In this document: piece by piece, positions 35,158 to 43,868 of the stretch
Layout: each line of letters begins with the position of its first letter
Position numbering within the stretch: position 1 is the stretch's first letter
Notes under the pieces: model-generated
Databases searched by the model: none
The model's input: only the letters and a program-made list of their open reading frames with translations
What the model was told of the DNA's origin: nothing
Program-made: the position numbers and the translations under genes
Assembly: GCA_023379385.1 (NCBI GenBank)
Contig: JAMCUS010000029.1
Coordinates: 1 to 44,513 of the forward strand
Direction of reading: 5' to 3'
Source of the DNA: Thermoplasmatota archaeon
Lineage (GTDB): Archaea; Thermoplasmatota; Thermoplasmata; Lutacidiplasmatales; JAMCUS01
Length of the DNA stretch: 44,513 nucleotides

Positions 35158-36080
35158 ATTTTTGTATCTTCTCTACTGCTCATAAGAAATACTTTACTAT
35201 CTTTATTTTTATCAGCGATTGTGTATCCTGTCTCTTCGGCTAATTTTGTTGCGAATTCCCCTATCTCATCAAAGGATGGCATATTGCTTTTTGCCAGGGT
35301 TTCTCTGGACCTGCCAACCCATGCATATCCCTTTGTTTCTATAAAATCCGGAGACGCTATTTTATCCAAAATTCCATATTCTTTTATTTCATTCATATTC
35401 CATCCTTTAACAAGAGTATGTCTGATGACTTTCCTTGTGTTAAGTGAGGGTAAAATTTCTATAGTCTCTTTTATCTTATCCCAGCTTGCATTATTTGAAG
35501 GCACGCATGTATCATTAAAACTCTTTTTATTATACGACGTCAGGGATACATAAAGTTGTGTAGGTAGTGTAGACAGGTTCCGTAATACGTCAGGAGTAGT
35601 TCCATTAGTAACCAGAAAAGTGGTCATACCTCTCTTCCTGGCTTCATAAATAAAATCTGAAAGATATGGATAAAGCGTCGGCTCACCTGTTAAAGAGATG
35701 GCTATATGCATTGGCATTCTTGACTCTTCCCATTTATTTTCATCACATCTGTCATCTCCTTTGAATCCGGATACTAACCTTCTCTGAGCCTCAATTATGC
35801 CGTTTAATAATTGAACGGGATTGTCCGCATCCTCTCTGGATAAAGGAATGGTTTCGTCAAAACCTTTATGTCTCCAGCAAAAAACACAGGAAAGAGAGCA
35901 TCTATCAAATACAGGTGTCATCTGTATGCATTGATGACTTTTTATGCCATAAAACTGTTCCTTATAGCATACACGACTGTAGTAAAGGCTCTGCCTCATC
36001 CAGTGACACAATTTGACAGCACCATGATTACCTACAATACTGTAGTGTTGCTTTTCAAGATCATTTTTCAAAAACTGCAT
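35145..36080 (-). CDS. taw1: S-adenosyl-L-methionine-dependent tRNA 4-demethylwyosine synthase
   Basis: This radical SAM enzyme builds the tricyclic wyosine base on G37 of tRNA-Phe from N1-methylguanosine and pyruvate. The 311 residues show the radical SAM cluster C61, C65, C68 (RCSLSCVFCW) and the second-cluster cysteines C25, C38 and C51, both sets as in archaeal TYW1 proteins. ISLTGEPTLYPYL and VTNGT are further family motifs. The gene faces sec61-beta and diverges from gyrB. Confidence 0.95.
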   Translation of the reverse strand: MQFLKNDLEKQHYSIVGNHGAVKLCHWMRQSLYYSRVCYKEQFYGIKSHQCIQMTPVFDRCSLSCVFCWRHKGFDETIPLSREDADNPVQLLNGIIEAQRRLVSGFKGDDRCDENKWEESRMPMHIAISLTGEPTLYPYLSDFIYEARKRGMTTFLVTNGTTPDVLRNLSTLPTQLYVSLTSYNKKSFNDTCVPSNNASWDKIKETIEILPSLNTRKVIRHTLVKGWNMNEIKEYGILDKIASPDFIETKGYAWVGRSRETLAKSNMPSFDEIGEFATKLAEETGYTIADKNKDSKVFLMSSREDTKIQNP

Positions 36081-36200
36081 GAGTGAAAGAGTTATCAGGA
36101 ATATTTGAGATTTTCTAACAGATTTTTACATCTAATTTGCATTCAGCATTATCACAAAACAATATATACAAATATCATGACAGCATACAGTTACAGTGAT

Positions 36201-38120
36201 ATGGAAATAAAATCTGAGTTTGACAAAAATAGTAGCTATACCGCGAAGGATATAAAGGTGCTGGAGGGTCTTGAGCCAGTTAGAAAGAGACCCAGTATGT
36301 ATATCGGCAGTACAGATGAGAGAGGGCTTCATCATCTTATAAATGAGGTTGTAGATAATTGCATAGATGAGGCCATGGCTGGATATTGCACCAATATTGA
36401 GATCATTATACACACAGATGGTTCTATATCTATTTCAGATAATGGTAGAGGGATACCGGTAGATATACATGAAAAATATGGAAAGCCTGCTGTAGAGGTT
36501 GTAATGACGATACTTCATTCAGGAGGCAAGTTTGATAAGAATGTATACAAGGTATCAGGAGGTCTACACGGCGTAGGAATACATGTAGTGAATGCTCTAT
36601 CAGAATGGCTTGAGGTTATGATAAAACGTAACGGAAAGGTGTATATACAGCGTTATGAGACGGGAAAACCTGCCAATGAGCTTACTGTAATAGGTGAAGC
36701 AACAGGCACAGGAACAAATATAAGATTCAAACCAGATAATACCATATTTGAAACAGTAAAATTTTCATATGAAACAATCATAAACAGGGCAAGAGAGCTC
36801 TCATTTTTGCATCCTTACATTGCAATACACGTTAAGGATGAAAGGAGTAACAAGGAGGAGGTTTTCCATCATGAGGGTGGAATAGTTGAACTTGTTGATT
36901 ATTTAACTACAGGAAATGTTCCATTACATAAACCGATCTATATAAATGGATCACGAGAAGAATGTGTGGTAGAAATTGCTATGAAATATGTTACAGATAG
37001 GGAATCCGAAGAAATTCTCTCTTTTGTAAATAGCATAAACACGGTAGATGGCGGTACACATGTAACTGGATTTAGGTCCAGTTTAACAAAAACATTTATT
37101 TCATATGGAATTAAAAATAAAATATTTAAAGAAAGTGATGGCATATCTGGTGAGGATGTAAGAAATGGGTTAACTGCCGTTATAAGCACAAAAGTTATTG
37201 ATCCACAGTTTGAGGGGCAGACGAAAGCTAAATTGGGCAACAGTGCTGTCAGAGGCGTTGTTGAATCTATAACCTCAGAAATGCTGTATACATACATGGA
37301 AGAACATCCGGCAGATGCGACTAAAATCCTCAATAAAATAAAAATAAATTTTGAGGTAAGAGAAGCTGTAAAGAGGGCGAAAGAGCAGGAACTTGCAAAA
37401 AGAAAATCTTTACTTGAAGGAACGCTTCTACCATGGAAACTTGCAGATTGTTCAGAAAGAGATCCATCCAAAACAGAACTTTTCATAGTAGAGGGTGATT
37501 CTGCAGGGGGTTCTGCCAAACAGGGAAGAATGAGAAGTTTTCAGGCAATATTACCATTGAAAGGAAAAATTCTCAATATCGAAAAAGCTACAGCAGATAG
37601 AATATTTAATTCTGATGAAATTAAAGCTCTTATATCTACTATAGGAACCAGTACTCAGGAAACTTTTGATATCTCAAAGCTAAGATACAATCGTATAATA
37701 ATAATGACTGATGCGGATGTTGATGGATCCCATATAATCACCTTACTTTTAACCTTCTTTTTCCGTTACATGAAACCACTTGTGGAAAATGGTCATATTT
37801 TCATTGCACAGCCACCTCTATACAGAATATCTAAAGGAAAAGAAACCGTTTACTGTTATTCAGATGATGAAAAGAATCAACAGGTTGCTAAATATGGAGA
37901 TAATGTTGCAATACAACGTTACAAAGGTCTGGGTGAGATGAATCCCCATCAGTTATGGGAGACTACGATGGATCCTGCCAAAAGGTTGATTATAAAAATG
38001 GTAATAGAAGATGCAATAGAGGCAGACAGGCTCTTTTCCATACTTATGGGCAGCAAAGTTGATGAAAGAAGAAAATATATAGAAGAGCATGCCAGCGAAG
38101 TACGAAATCTTGATGTATAA
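36201..38120 (+). CDS. gyrB: DNA gyrase subunit B
   Basis: A bacterial-type type II topoisomerase ATPase subunit. The GHKL ATPase part has EVVDNCIDEAMAG, SDNGRGIPVD and GGLHGVGIHVVNALS; the TOPRIM part has LFIVEGDSAGGSAKQGR and IMTDADVDGSHI; the end has YKGLGEMNPHQLWETTMDP. AATATATAC at 36161-36169 predicts a transcript start near 36191, so the ATG at 36201 (639 aa, normal length) is preferred over the ATG at 36177 and over the longer reading from 36105. Family knowledge: some euryarchaea, Thermoplasmata among them, carry gyrase acquired from bacteria, with gyrA usually next to gyrB. No gyrA follows here; an IS605-type relic starts 130 bases downstream. Confidence 0.95.
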   Translation: MEIKSEFDKNSSYTAKDIKVLEGLEPVRKRPSMYIGSTDERGLHHLINEVVDNCIDEAMAGYCTNIEIIIHTDGSISISDNGRGIPVDIHEKYGKPAVEVVMTILHSGGKFDKNVYKVSGGLHGVGIHVVNALSEWLEVMIKRNGKVYIQRYETGKPANELTVIGEATGTGTNIRFKPDNTIFETVKFSYETIINRARELSFLHPYIAIHVKDERSNKEEVFHHEGGIVELVDYLTTGNVPLHKPIYINGSREECVVEIAMKYVTDRESEEILSFVNSINTVDGGTHVTGFRSSLTKTFISYGIKNKIFKESDGISGEDVRNGLTAVISTKVIDPQFEGQTKAKLGNSAVRGVVESITSEMLYTYMEEHPADATKILNKIKINFEVREAVKRAKEQELAKRKSLLEGTLLPWKLADCSERDPSKTELFIVEGDSAGGSAKQGRMRSFQAILPLKGKILNIEKATADRIFNSDEIKALISTIGTSTQETFDISKLRYNRIIIMTDADVDGSHIITLLLTFFFRYMKPLVENGHIFIAQPPLYRISKGKETVYCYSDDEKNQQVAKYGDNVAIQRYKGLGEMNPHQLWETTMDPAKRLIIKMVIEDAIEADRLFSILMGSKVDERRKYIEEHASEVRNLDV

Positions 38121-38249
38121 TTAATCCCTTGACTTTGAAGCCTTTTAGGGAATATACTATTACAATGCCTATCCATACAATTTTTATATTGAACAAAAGG
38201 TTTGAAACCATTATTAGAAAATCTGGAAATGTGTATTACCTGACATACT

Positions 38250-38641
38250 CTCCATGCTAAAGCAACGGAGGTTCTTACTTTTGCTTTCTGTTACTTCCTC
38301 ATTCCTCACGGTCGGATAGCGTTTTGCAAGAACCCATTACCGAGTTTTGGCGTCTTTTCAGCCCAGAAAGTTGCACCTTTAGGGATATCAGTGTTACCTT
38401 TGCATACATCTCTGTCTGCATGCAATCGGGATATCTCTTTAATCCATTCCTCTTTGTTAGGGCTGCAGAACGGAGACAATCCCAACCACATGTTGAAGTC
38501 CTTTCGGATCAATCATTGCATGGGGATTTTTAATACACGACTTTCTCAAAGAGAAGTTTCGTGCATAAATATATGTGTGGTTAAGCAGTATATAAAAGGT
38601 TCGCAATTCATCTCCTCCCTAAAGGTTGGAGCTTTCTTGCG
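38250..38641 (-). mobile_element. Decayed IS605/tnpB-type relic (copy 4)
   Basis: On the minus strand the right-end hairpin reads CTCC, bulged G, TTGC, TTTA, GCAT, GGAG (38250-38270). A left-end hairpin (CTCC...GGAG, 38612-38631) is enclosed by CGCAA/TTGCG (38602-38606 and 38637-38641). Between them is a 68-codon open frame (38306-38512) whose phrase RLHADRDVCKGNTDI resembles the TnpB terminus HADRDVNAAxNI. It is a strongly deleted element; the frame is not a functional gene. Confidence 0.6.
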
Positions 38642-38737
38642 ATTCTATTGTAAAATTAAGCGGAGTTGGTGTTAATCAATTACTAAAGTTTTGCGTTAAT
38701 TTTATTAACCTGTATAAGATTATATGACCTGTGTTTT

Positions 38738-38935
38738 ATGCTTAAAATCAAATGGATTATTATGATAACCGTAGGCGCAATGGTTATAGGCGTTACAGAA
38801 TATTCTCTTCTATATTATAATTTTCATGGATTAACTCCAGTTATTATACTTGTTACTATGTTTGAGATATATTTTCTATCTATTTTTGTTTTCATACGTA
38901 GGAGTAGAACTCAACAACCACACCCTAAAGGGTAG
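38738..38935 (+). CDS. Possible small two-helix membrane protein
   Basis: A 65-residue frame with two hydrophobic helices (IIMITVGAMVIGVTEYSLLYY and TPVIILVTMFEIYFLSIFVF) and a basic C-terminus RRSRTQQPHPKG. TATAAGA at ~38712-38718 is ~23 bases before the ATG, as expected for a leaderless gene. No family recognised. The last codons and stop fall in an IS605-type hairpin, so the original C-terminus may have been replaced by an insertion. Confidence 0.4.
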   Translation: MLKIKWIIMITVGAMVIGVTEYSLLYYNFHGLTPVIILVTMFEIYFLSIFVFIRRSRTQQPHPKG

Positions 38936-38945
38936 GAGCCTGTTG
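38912..38945 (-). repeat. Solitary IS605-type end hairpin
   Basis: CAACA (38912-38916) pairs with TGTTG (38941-38945), and ACCCTAAAGGGT (38922-38933) is a perfect palindrome. On the minus strand it reads CTCC, bulged T, ACCC, TTTA, GGGT, then TGG, the same plan as the TnpB element ends in this window. It may be an end of a lost element, or serve as a terminator. Confidence 0.5.
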
Positions 38946-38992
38946 ATGGTCTCTTACCTATCTGAATAAATATAATGCAAGACCCTTATAAG

Positions 38993-39256
38993 TTATTCAA
39001 TTTTAATTTTACGTCTCACGCATATTGCGTATCTATCGCCATCAAAATAGACCTCTTCATCCTCTCTGCTGTATTTCTTTCTTGTCTCATCCAGCAAATT
39101 TTTAAGTTGAATTAATTGTGTTTCAGGGTCTACAGCCTGTACCTCTATAATTTCGTAGGCATCTTTTTTTTTAATTGTATCTTTTGCGGATACATGGTGA
39201 CGTGCTTTCCGTACTCCATTATCTTTATGTTCTTTAAGTATGTCACCATCCACCAT
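38993..39256 (-). CDS. Small acidic/basic hypothetical protein
   Basis: An 87-residue soluble protein with a predicted helix (DPETQLIQLKNLLDETRKKYSREDEE) followed by short strands (VYFDGDRYAICVRRKIKIE). I do not recognise a family. A GAGGTGGTGAT Shine-Dalgarno lies about eight bases before the ATG at 39256, and codon use is like that of the neighbours, so it is probably real. It lies alone between relics and a non-coding gap. Confidence 0.6.
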   Translation of the reverse strand: MVDGDILKEHKDNGVRKARHHVSAKDTIKKKDAYEIIEVQAVDPETQLIQLKNLLDETRKKYSREDEEVYFDGDRYAICVRRKIKIE

Positions 39257-39554
39257 ATATAATCACCACCTCTAAATATGTTGCAAAGAGTTAAATCCAC
39301 CGGATTCTGACTTGTGTCAACAACCATCAACATGCAATCAAATACTTTTGATACCAGACATCATTCATCCTGTAGTTGTCATACACACGTAAACCATTGC
39401 GATTGCAGTCATGCATAAACACAGTCACAATTGATATGGATAACGAATTATTTAAAGGTATTGCGTTACTCTCCTGTAAAAGTAAACGGTCAGATCATTT
39501 TGTAAATGCTTGATCTACTCTTTCCAAAAATAGCACTTGCAATCTGTAGCATAT
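39257..39554. other. Non-coding gap of ~300 bases
   Basis: AT-rich DNA between the 87-residue protein and the UPF0200 gene. Apart from the Shine-Dalgarno of the former (rc near 39265-39275) I see no gene, RNA fold or element end. Confidence 0.5.
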
Positions 39555-40100
39555 TTATTCAACATCCATTATTATATTTCTTATCAATCTTTCTGAGGCT
39601 TTTTCCATATCATCAAGGGTGCCTTCATTTACGATGATATAATCAGACATAGCGATTACGTTACCTATACCATACCTCAGTTCTCTTTGATCCCTATCAA
39701 CGAAATCATCTATTTTTGACGGGTCGTCTCTCCTTTCTCTCTTTTTCATTCGATCATATCTGGTTTTAGGAGTCGAGAATATGCATACGATATCAAGATT
39801 GCCACCAAAGTTATGTTTAAATATATTGAGTTCCGCATCACCTCTTATTCCCTCTATTACGCTGTTTTTTTCTGTTAAATATGGAATCGTTCTTTTTGCC
39901 CATATACCCATACCATTTTTCTCTCTTTCTTCAGATGCAAATTTAGGCAGTTGTTCCGGTGTTATTTGCAAATTTCTTTTAATCATTTCATTTCTGATAA
40001 CGTCGCCCATCTTTATGACTTCTAATCCAAATTTTTTAGAAATTTTCAGAAATTCATCTTTTCCTGAACCAGGCATTCCAACCACAATTATTATTTTCAT
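39555..40100 (-). CDS. UPF0200 family P-loop nucleotide/CoA kinase-like protein
   Basis: From the ATG at 40100 the protein is 181 residues. The P-loop is VVGMPGSGKDEF; further family phrases are IKMGDVIRNEMIKRNLQITPE, AKRTIPYL, VIEGIRGDAELNIF, CIFSTPKTRYDRMKKRERRDDP and VIAMSDYIIVNEGTL. These match archaeal UPF0200, related to dephospho-CoA and adenylate kinases. The substrate is not established to my knowledge. A longer reading begins with TTG at 40112; TTATATA on the minus strand at 40129-40135 suits a short leader before the ATG. Confidence 0.85.
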   Translation of the reverse strand: MKIIIVVGMPGSGKDEFLKISKKFGLEVIKMGDVIRNEMIKRNLQITPEQLPKFASEEREKNGMGIWAKRTIPYLTEKNSVIEGIRGDAELNIFKHNFGGNLDIVCIFSTPKTRYDRMKKRERRDDPSKIDDFVDRDQRELRYGIGNVIAMSDYIIVNEGTLDDMEKASERLIRNIIMDVE

Positions 40101-40209
40101 AATTAACAACAATTATAACTTTTACATCTATATAACCATAGTTGTGTAATTAACGAATGTTGGTATTGTTAATGTTAGTAGGTTAAATTTATAAATAATT
40201 CCAGAATTG

Positions 40210-40665
40210 TTACGATGCTGGTTCGTGCACCAAAATTGTACCATAAAGTACGATGTTTGCTGTACCGTAATATTGGGCTTTAACTGTTATTGTATATGTG
40301 TAGGTATAATTACTATGGAAACATACAATGGAACTAAATATTGCTACACCCGATGAATCTGTGATACCAACATAATCAACAGGACTATATCCATACAACG
40401 TAACTTTTACAGATGCCAGTGGTTTATTATTTTGTCCGTATGCATATACTTTTATGGGAGGTAGATTACCTGGACAATTATTACTTGAGGCAGGAATTCC
40501 TGTTACATTTATCTGTTGAGGTGTGACATATATGCTAGCCAAATTGGGTCTTTCGAGTGGTATAATTATGTTGAGTACAATAGCCAATGCTATTGCCGCT
40601 ATTATAACTGTTATTATCAGGTAGAGAGGTAAACCTTCTAATCCCTTTTTTCCCCTACCTAACAT
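40210..40665 (-). CDS. Type IV pilin-like protein with Ig/carboxypeptidase-regulatory-like domain
   Basis: From the ATG at 40665 (151 aa) the protein begins MLGRGKKGLEGLPLYLI: a short basic leader, a KKG/L site of the class III (prepilin peptidase) kind, and a hydrophobic helix (IITVIIAAIALAIVLNIII). The rest is one beta domain (PIKVYAYGQNNKPLASVKVTLYG...TDSSGVAIF) with two cysteines (NNCPGN, SIVCFHS) that could form a disulfide. Family knowledge: such proteins form archaeal pili or archaella. The start was chosen because TATAAAAT on the minus strand at 40685-40692 is ~24 bases before it; in-frame ATGs at 40683 and 40716 exist, the latter inside the IS607 tnpB end. Confidence 0.7.
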   Translation of the reverse strand: MLGRGKKGLEGLPLYLIITVIIAAIALAIVLNIIIPLERPNLASIYVTPQQINVTGIPASSNNCPGNLPPIKVYAYGQNNKPLASVKVTLYGYSPVDYVGITDSSGVAIFSSIVCFHSNYTYTYTITVKAQYYGTANIVLYGTILVHEPAS

Positions 40666-40702
40666 CTGTTTTTTATAGCTCATAATTTTATAGTTGCAAA
40701 TT

Positions 40703-41812
40703 TTATGGGCATTCATTTACTAAACCTCCATTTAACTTGCCTGGTAGCGAACGGAGACTGTATTCTCCCGCCAATCCTAAGAATTCTAAATTCTTTGCAC
40801 CTGCATAATACGCATTATCTGCATGGCTACATCGCAAACATAAGAAGTTAGCTCCCCTACGATTTCTCCTCTCTATGTTGCCACATTCAGGGCACCTCTG
40901 CGAAGTCTTCCAGGGATCTTTGCGATATACGGATATCCCAAGCTCTTCACACATCTGCTCTAACCGAATGCCTACCCTGGCATAATGCCAGAAAGACAGA
41001 AGTCTATTTACCCCACGTGAAAACCTTCCACGTTTATTCATCGTGACATTTTTTAAATCTTCTATTACCATTGCCTTTACTCCCTCTAAATTCAGCTTTT
41101 TTATGTACCTGTTCTCCTCTGTTGTTATATACTGGTGATATGATTTCCTGTGCTTATCTACCGATAACATTTCTGCTTTCATTTCGCTTCCTATGTCCTG
41201 TCCATCTGATGTAAATAGCATTGAATTTACTCCTCTATCTATTCCTATTATTTTCCCTTTTGCACGTTTTTCAGGTCTTTCTTTTTCCAATATTAAATCA
41301 ATAAATAGACCATTCTCTTTATTCCATCCTAATCTTATTGACTTCCCTATCTGCCAACCGTCGTTAAGTAATGCATTTATTTGCTTATTCAGATTGAATA
41401 ATATTACCACACCGGGAACGCCTGAACCGAATTTTACACACTTATCAAAAGAACCATCAAAACCATCTATTCTTGTGAATCTGCCATCTAAATTGGCTAT
41501 TGTTTTATGGATTCTGGGCATTCTTTTATTTTTTTTTTCTAACTGTGATGATATGATTTCTTTAGACTGCTTTCCTATGCATTGTGATAACCTGGCTGTA
41601 ATATTAAATTTAAGGGATGTCCCATCTGTTACCTCCTTAGATAAAAATCCACTGGAGAAATCCTGTGCAGACCATAGCCTCTCTATTGTATAATTCACTG
41701 CCCTGTTATAAGTAACTAAAAACTCCTCAAGCTTATTGACCTTGTTTATATTTACCTCTTTCAGATATATACGGGATGTCCTCTTCATTTTATTATTATT
41801 GGTTAGATTCAT
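40703..41812 (-). CDS. tnpB: TnpB nuclease of the IS607 element
   Basis: A 369-residue TnpB clearly distinct from the IS605-type copy at 23530. RuvC residues are visible: D in KIIGIDRGVNSML, E in MVIEDLKNV, and D in RCSHADNAYYAGAKNLEF. The zinc finger has CPECG and CLRC. TSQRCPECGNIERRNRRGA is standard. The third acidic block reads ADNAYYAGAKN where most relatives have DxNAAxNI. The start at 41812 overlaps the tnpA end; MKRTSRIYLKE at 41788 is an alternative start. Confidence 0.88.
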   Translation of the reverse strand: MNLTNNNKMKRTSRIYLKEVNINKVNKLEEFLVTYNRAVNYTIERLWSAQDFSSGFLSKEVTDGTSLKFNITARLSQCIGKQSKEIISSQLEKKNKRMPRIHKTIANLDGRFTRIDGFDGSFDKCVKFGSGVPGVVILFNLNKQINALLNDGWQIGKSIRLGWNKENGLFIDLILEKERPEKRAKGKIIGIDRGVNSMLFTSDGQDIGSEMKAEMLSVDKHRKSYHQYITTEENRYIKKLNLEGVKAMVIEDLKNVTMNKRGRFSRGVNRLLSFWHYARVGIRLEQMCEELGISVYRKDPWKTSQRCPECGNIERRNRRGANFLCLRCSHADNAYYAGAKNLEFLGLAGEYSLRSLPGKLNGGLVNECP

Positions 41813-42371
41813 TCTTTATTACCTCTACTATCTTATCTTTCTTCCTCTTGCCCTTCCTCAGCCCGTAATATCTAGCGCACATTGATGTTACCATTGATAT
41901 CATATCCTGCATCAGGTCGTTCCTATCATTATCCGTTTCATTCACTACCTCTATATGCTTCCCCAGCTCATTGAATAATATGTTTATGTAGTTGAATCCA
42001 AATCTGGTAAGCCTATCTTTATGCTCAACTATAAGTGTATTATAATTCTTATCTATAAATAATTTATTCAATTGCTTACGATTATCATCAACTCCACTGC
42101 CTGTTTCTTTGACTATCTTGTATATGGAATAACCTTTAGCTATTGCATAATTTTCTAAACGTTGAGCCCGTGCATCCAGATTATTTTTATTCTCTGAACT
42201 GGAAACCCTTGCATAAATGCATACCTTATCTGGGAATTTATTTTCAATCAGATCATTTACAATAACTGTACCGGTTGGTAATGTGAATGCATCTGATTTA
42301 CCATCCTTCCATAATCTCCAAGCTGTTTTATAAGAAATGCCTGATTTCTTAGCCCACGTTGATAATTTTAT
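41796..42371 (-). CDS. tnpA: IS607 serine transposase (TnpA), full-length but with ATA in place of a start codon
   Basis: The minus-strand frame is open from just after a TAG (42378-42380) to the stop at 41796. It contains a MerR-like helix-turn-helix (KLSTWAKKSGISYKTAWRLW), the serine recombinase motif VCIYARVSSSENKNNL with nucleophile Ser, the conserved EHKDRLTRFGFNYI arginines, and a basic C-terminus. IS607 TnpA proteins normally start M-K-L-S; here the codon before KLS is ATA (42369-42371). No ATG, GTG or TTG lies at a suitable place before the HTH; the first in-frame ATG is at 42071, halfway through. All other motifs are intact (191 aa), so the gene is either recently silenced, initiates at ATA, or contains a sequencing error. 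Confidence 0.82.
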   Translation of the reverse strand: MKLSTWAKKSGISYKTAWRLWKDGKSDAFTLPTGTVIVNDLIENKFPDKVCIYARVSSSENKNNLDARAQRLENYAIAKGYSIYKIVKETGSGVDDNRKQLNKLFIDKNYNTLIVEHKDRLTRFGFNYINILFNELGKHIEVVNETDNDRNDLMQDMISMVTSMCARYYGLRKGKRKKDKIVEVIKNESNQ

Positions 42372-42479
42372 ATGACACTAGATATCTATATATGTCTATT
42401 AAATATTTAAAGTTCTTAATACAGGAACGCTTTTCCTGACATCAGGCAATACAAACATTTTCAGAAAATTATTTCTGCA

Positions 42480-42903
42480 TTCCAGATCTCGGATAGAAAA
42501 AGTGTTGCTCACCTCTCTCACACTTGCACATGTAAATCAATCTAACATGAACAGGATCCTCTCCTACAGTATTGATGAGGAGATGGGAAGTAGAGATTAT
42601 AGACAGGGATCTAAAGCAGGACGGGTTAGGGCAGATCTTACTCAGGAAACAGTGCAAAACGAAATTGTACCTTCGTCTCATTGTTTTTGGAAGAGTGCTC
42701 CTTGAAATAGCAAGCATTAGATCCTTCAACAGTTATCCATGTCTTAATGAATCCATTGAAAAGAGGAAGAGATGAATATCCTTTGAAATCATAAAATTAC
42801 TCTCCAGTGGATTCAGGAAGTATGGAGAATATTTTGTTGAGGCAGTGAAAACCGTCATAACGAATCATCCATACAGATCCACAAGAAAGACTTTAATATA
42901 CTA
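42480..42903 (+). pseudogene. Transposase C-terminal fragment (DDE type), frameshifted
   Basis: Three plus-strand frames contribute in turn: EKVLLTSLTLAHVNQSN, then WEVEIIDRDLKQDGLGQILLRKQCKTK with VFGRVLLEIASIRSFNSYP, then EIIKLLSSGFRKYGEYFVEAVKTVITNHPYRSTRK before a stop at ~42903. The (E/I)xxRDLKQxLGLGxxxxRK phrase is typical of the last catalytic region of IS4-group DDE transposases. No start or N-terminal part remains. Confidence 0.55.
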
Positions 42904-42953
42904 AATCAAGCAGTAACAATATAATTAACGCAAAACTATAGTTATATATATAG

Positions 42954-42965
42954 CATATATAATAC
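42954..42965 (+). promoter_or_regulatory. TATA box of the PH-domain gene
   Basis: CATATATAATAC is centred ~25 bases before the ATG at 42984, implying a leaderless message for this two-gene unit. Confidence 0.55.
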
Positions 42966-42983
42966 TAAGCGTAGTGAATCAAT

Positions 42984-43868
42984 ATGTATGGTAGGAATGA
43001 AAATAATCAGGAATATGTAGCATCATCTACAGGCAGAGCTGATCCTGCATCTCAAACACAATATGTTAATAAGATGCCTCCTGGAACCATGCCTGCCAGT
43101 GCAGTGACAACTGAACAAAATATTGTTCCACCTAGCATTTTACGTTCTGGTGAGAGGGTGCTAATAGAAACGAGACCGAGTTTTTGGTACTTTTTCAGTA
43201 TTGCTGCTTTAATATGGTTTATTATAGGTGTTTTAATATTGGCTATTGTCCCTAAACCTTTTATGGTATATGTTTTTATAATAATATTCTTATTACCACT
43301 TTTGATAAATGTTCTTCGTTCAATATTTTATTATAGAGCCACATATTATGCCCTTACAGATGCAAGAATAATCATGAACCATAAAACAGGTTTTTTCGGG
43401 TATCAATTGGAGGATTATAATATAACCAGATCATTTGGTTATACTGATGTCAATACCATTAGAATAATGGGTGTTGATATTATACAAAATTTTAAAGGAC
43501 GACTATTTGGATACAGTGAGAATCTTATATTCAAGACAACAAGATCACCTATATACTGGAAAGGTGTTCCAAATGGAATGTATTTAAGAAAGGCGGTAGA
43601 AGATGTTGTAGGTCAGATACAGACATCGCAACATGTGTCCATGACTGGAACTGATGCATTCACTAGGCTGGCAGCAGACATGTATGCACAACAGCATGTG
43701 GCGCAGGCCCAGCAGCTCGCATCTGCAATGGGTGGACAGCTACCAATGATGCAGGGTGCTGGTGGTGGTGCAGCAGCTTTACCTGCTAGTAATCGTTTAT
43801 GCCCAAGGTGCAATACTCCAGTACCTGCAAATATGAAATTCTGTGGTAACTGTGGAGGGCCGGTATAA
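42984..43868 (+). CDS. Membrane protein with bacterial PH-like (DUF304-type) domain and C-terminal zinc ribbon
   Basis: The 294-residue protein has a polar N-terminus (1-~60), two transmembrane helices (WYFFSIAALIWFIIGVLILAIV and FMVYVFIIIFLLPLLINVL), a PH-like domain (YYALTDARIIMNHKTGFFGYQLEDYNI...IFKTTRSPIYWKGVPNG), an Ala/Gln/Gly-rich linker and a zinc ribbon CPRCNTPVPANMKFCGNC. The arrangement of two helices then ALTDxRII is the common bPH2 layout. Function unknown. It is coupled to the following gene, which also has two helices and a zinc ribbon, so the two may form one membrane complex (inference). Confidence 0.78.
   Translation: MYGRNENNQEYVASSTGRADPASQTQYVNKMPPGTMPASAVTTEQNIVPPSILRSGERVLIETRPSFWYFFSIAALIWFIIGVLILAIVPKPFMVYVFIIIFLLPLLINVLRSIFYYRATYYALTDARIIMNHKTGFFGYQLEDYNITRSFGYTDVNTIRIMGVDIIQNFKGRLFGYSENLIFKTTRSPIYWKGVPNGMYLRKAVEDVVGQIQTSQHVSMTGTDAFTRLAADMYAQQHVAQAQQLASAMGGQLPMMQGAGGGAAALPASNRLCPRCNTPVPANMKFCGNCGGPV

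Larger units (their letters stand above)
40703..42440 (-). mobile_element. IS607-family element (serine transposase plus TnpB)
   Basis: tnpA and tnpB overlap by 17 bases in the usual IS607 order. The right limit is set by the tnpB stop at 40703, directly before the pilin promoter; the left limit beyond the tnpA frame (~42380-42440) is a guess. Terminal repeats are not expected for this family and none are seen. Confidence 0.8.
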
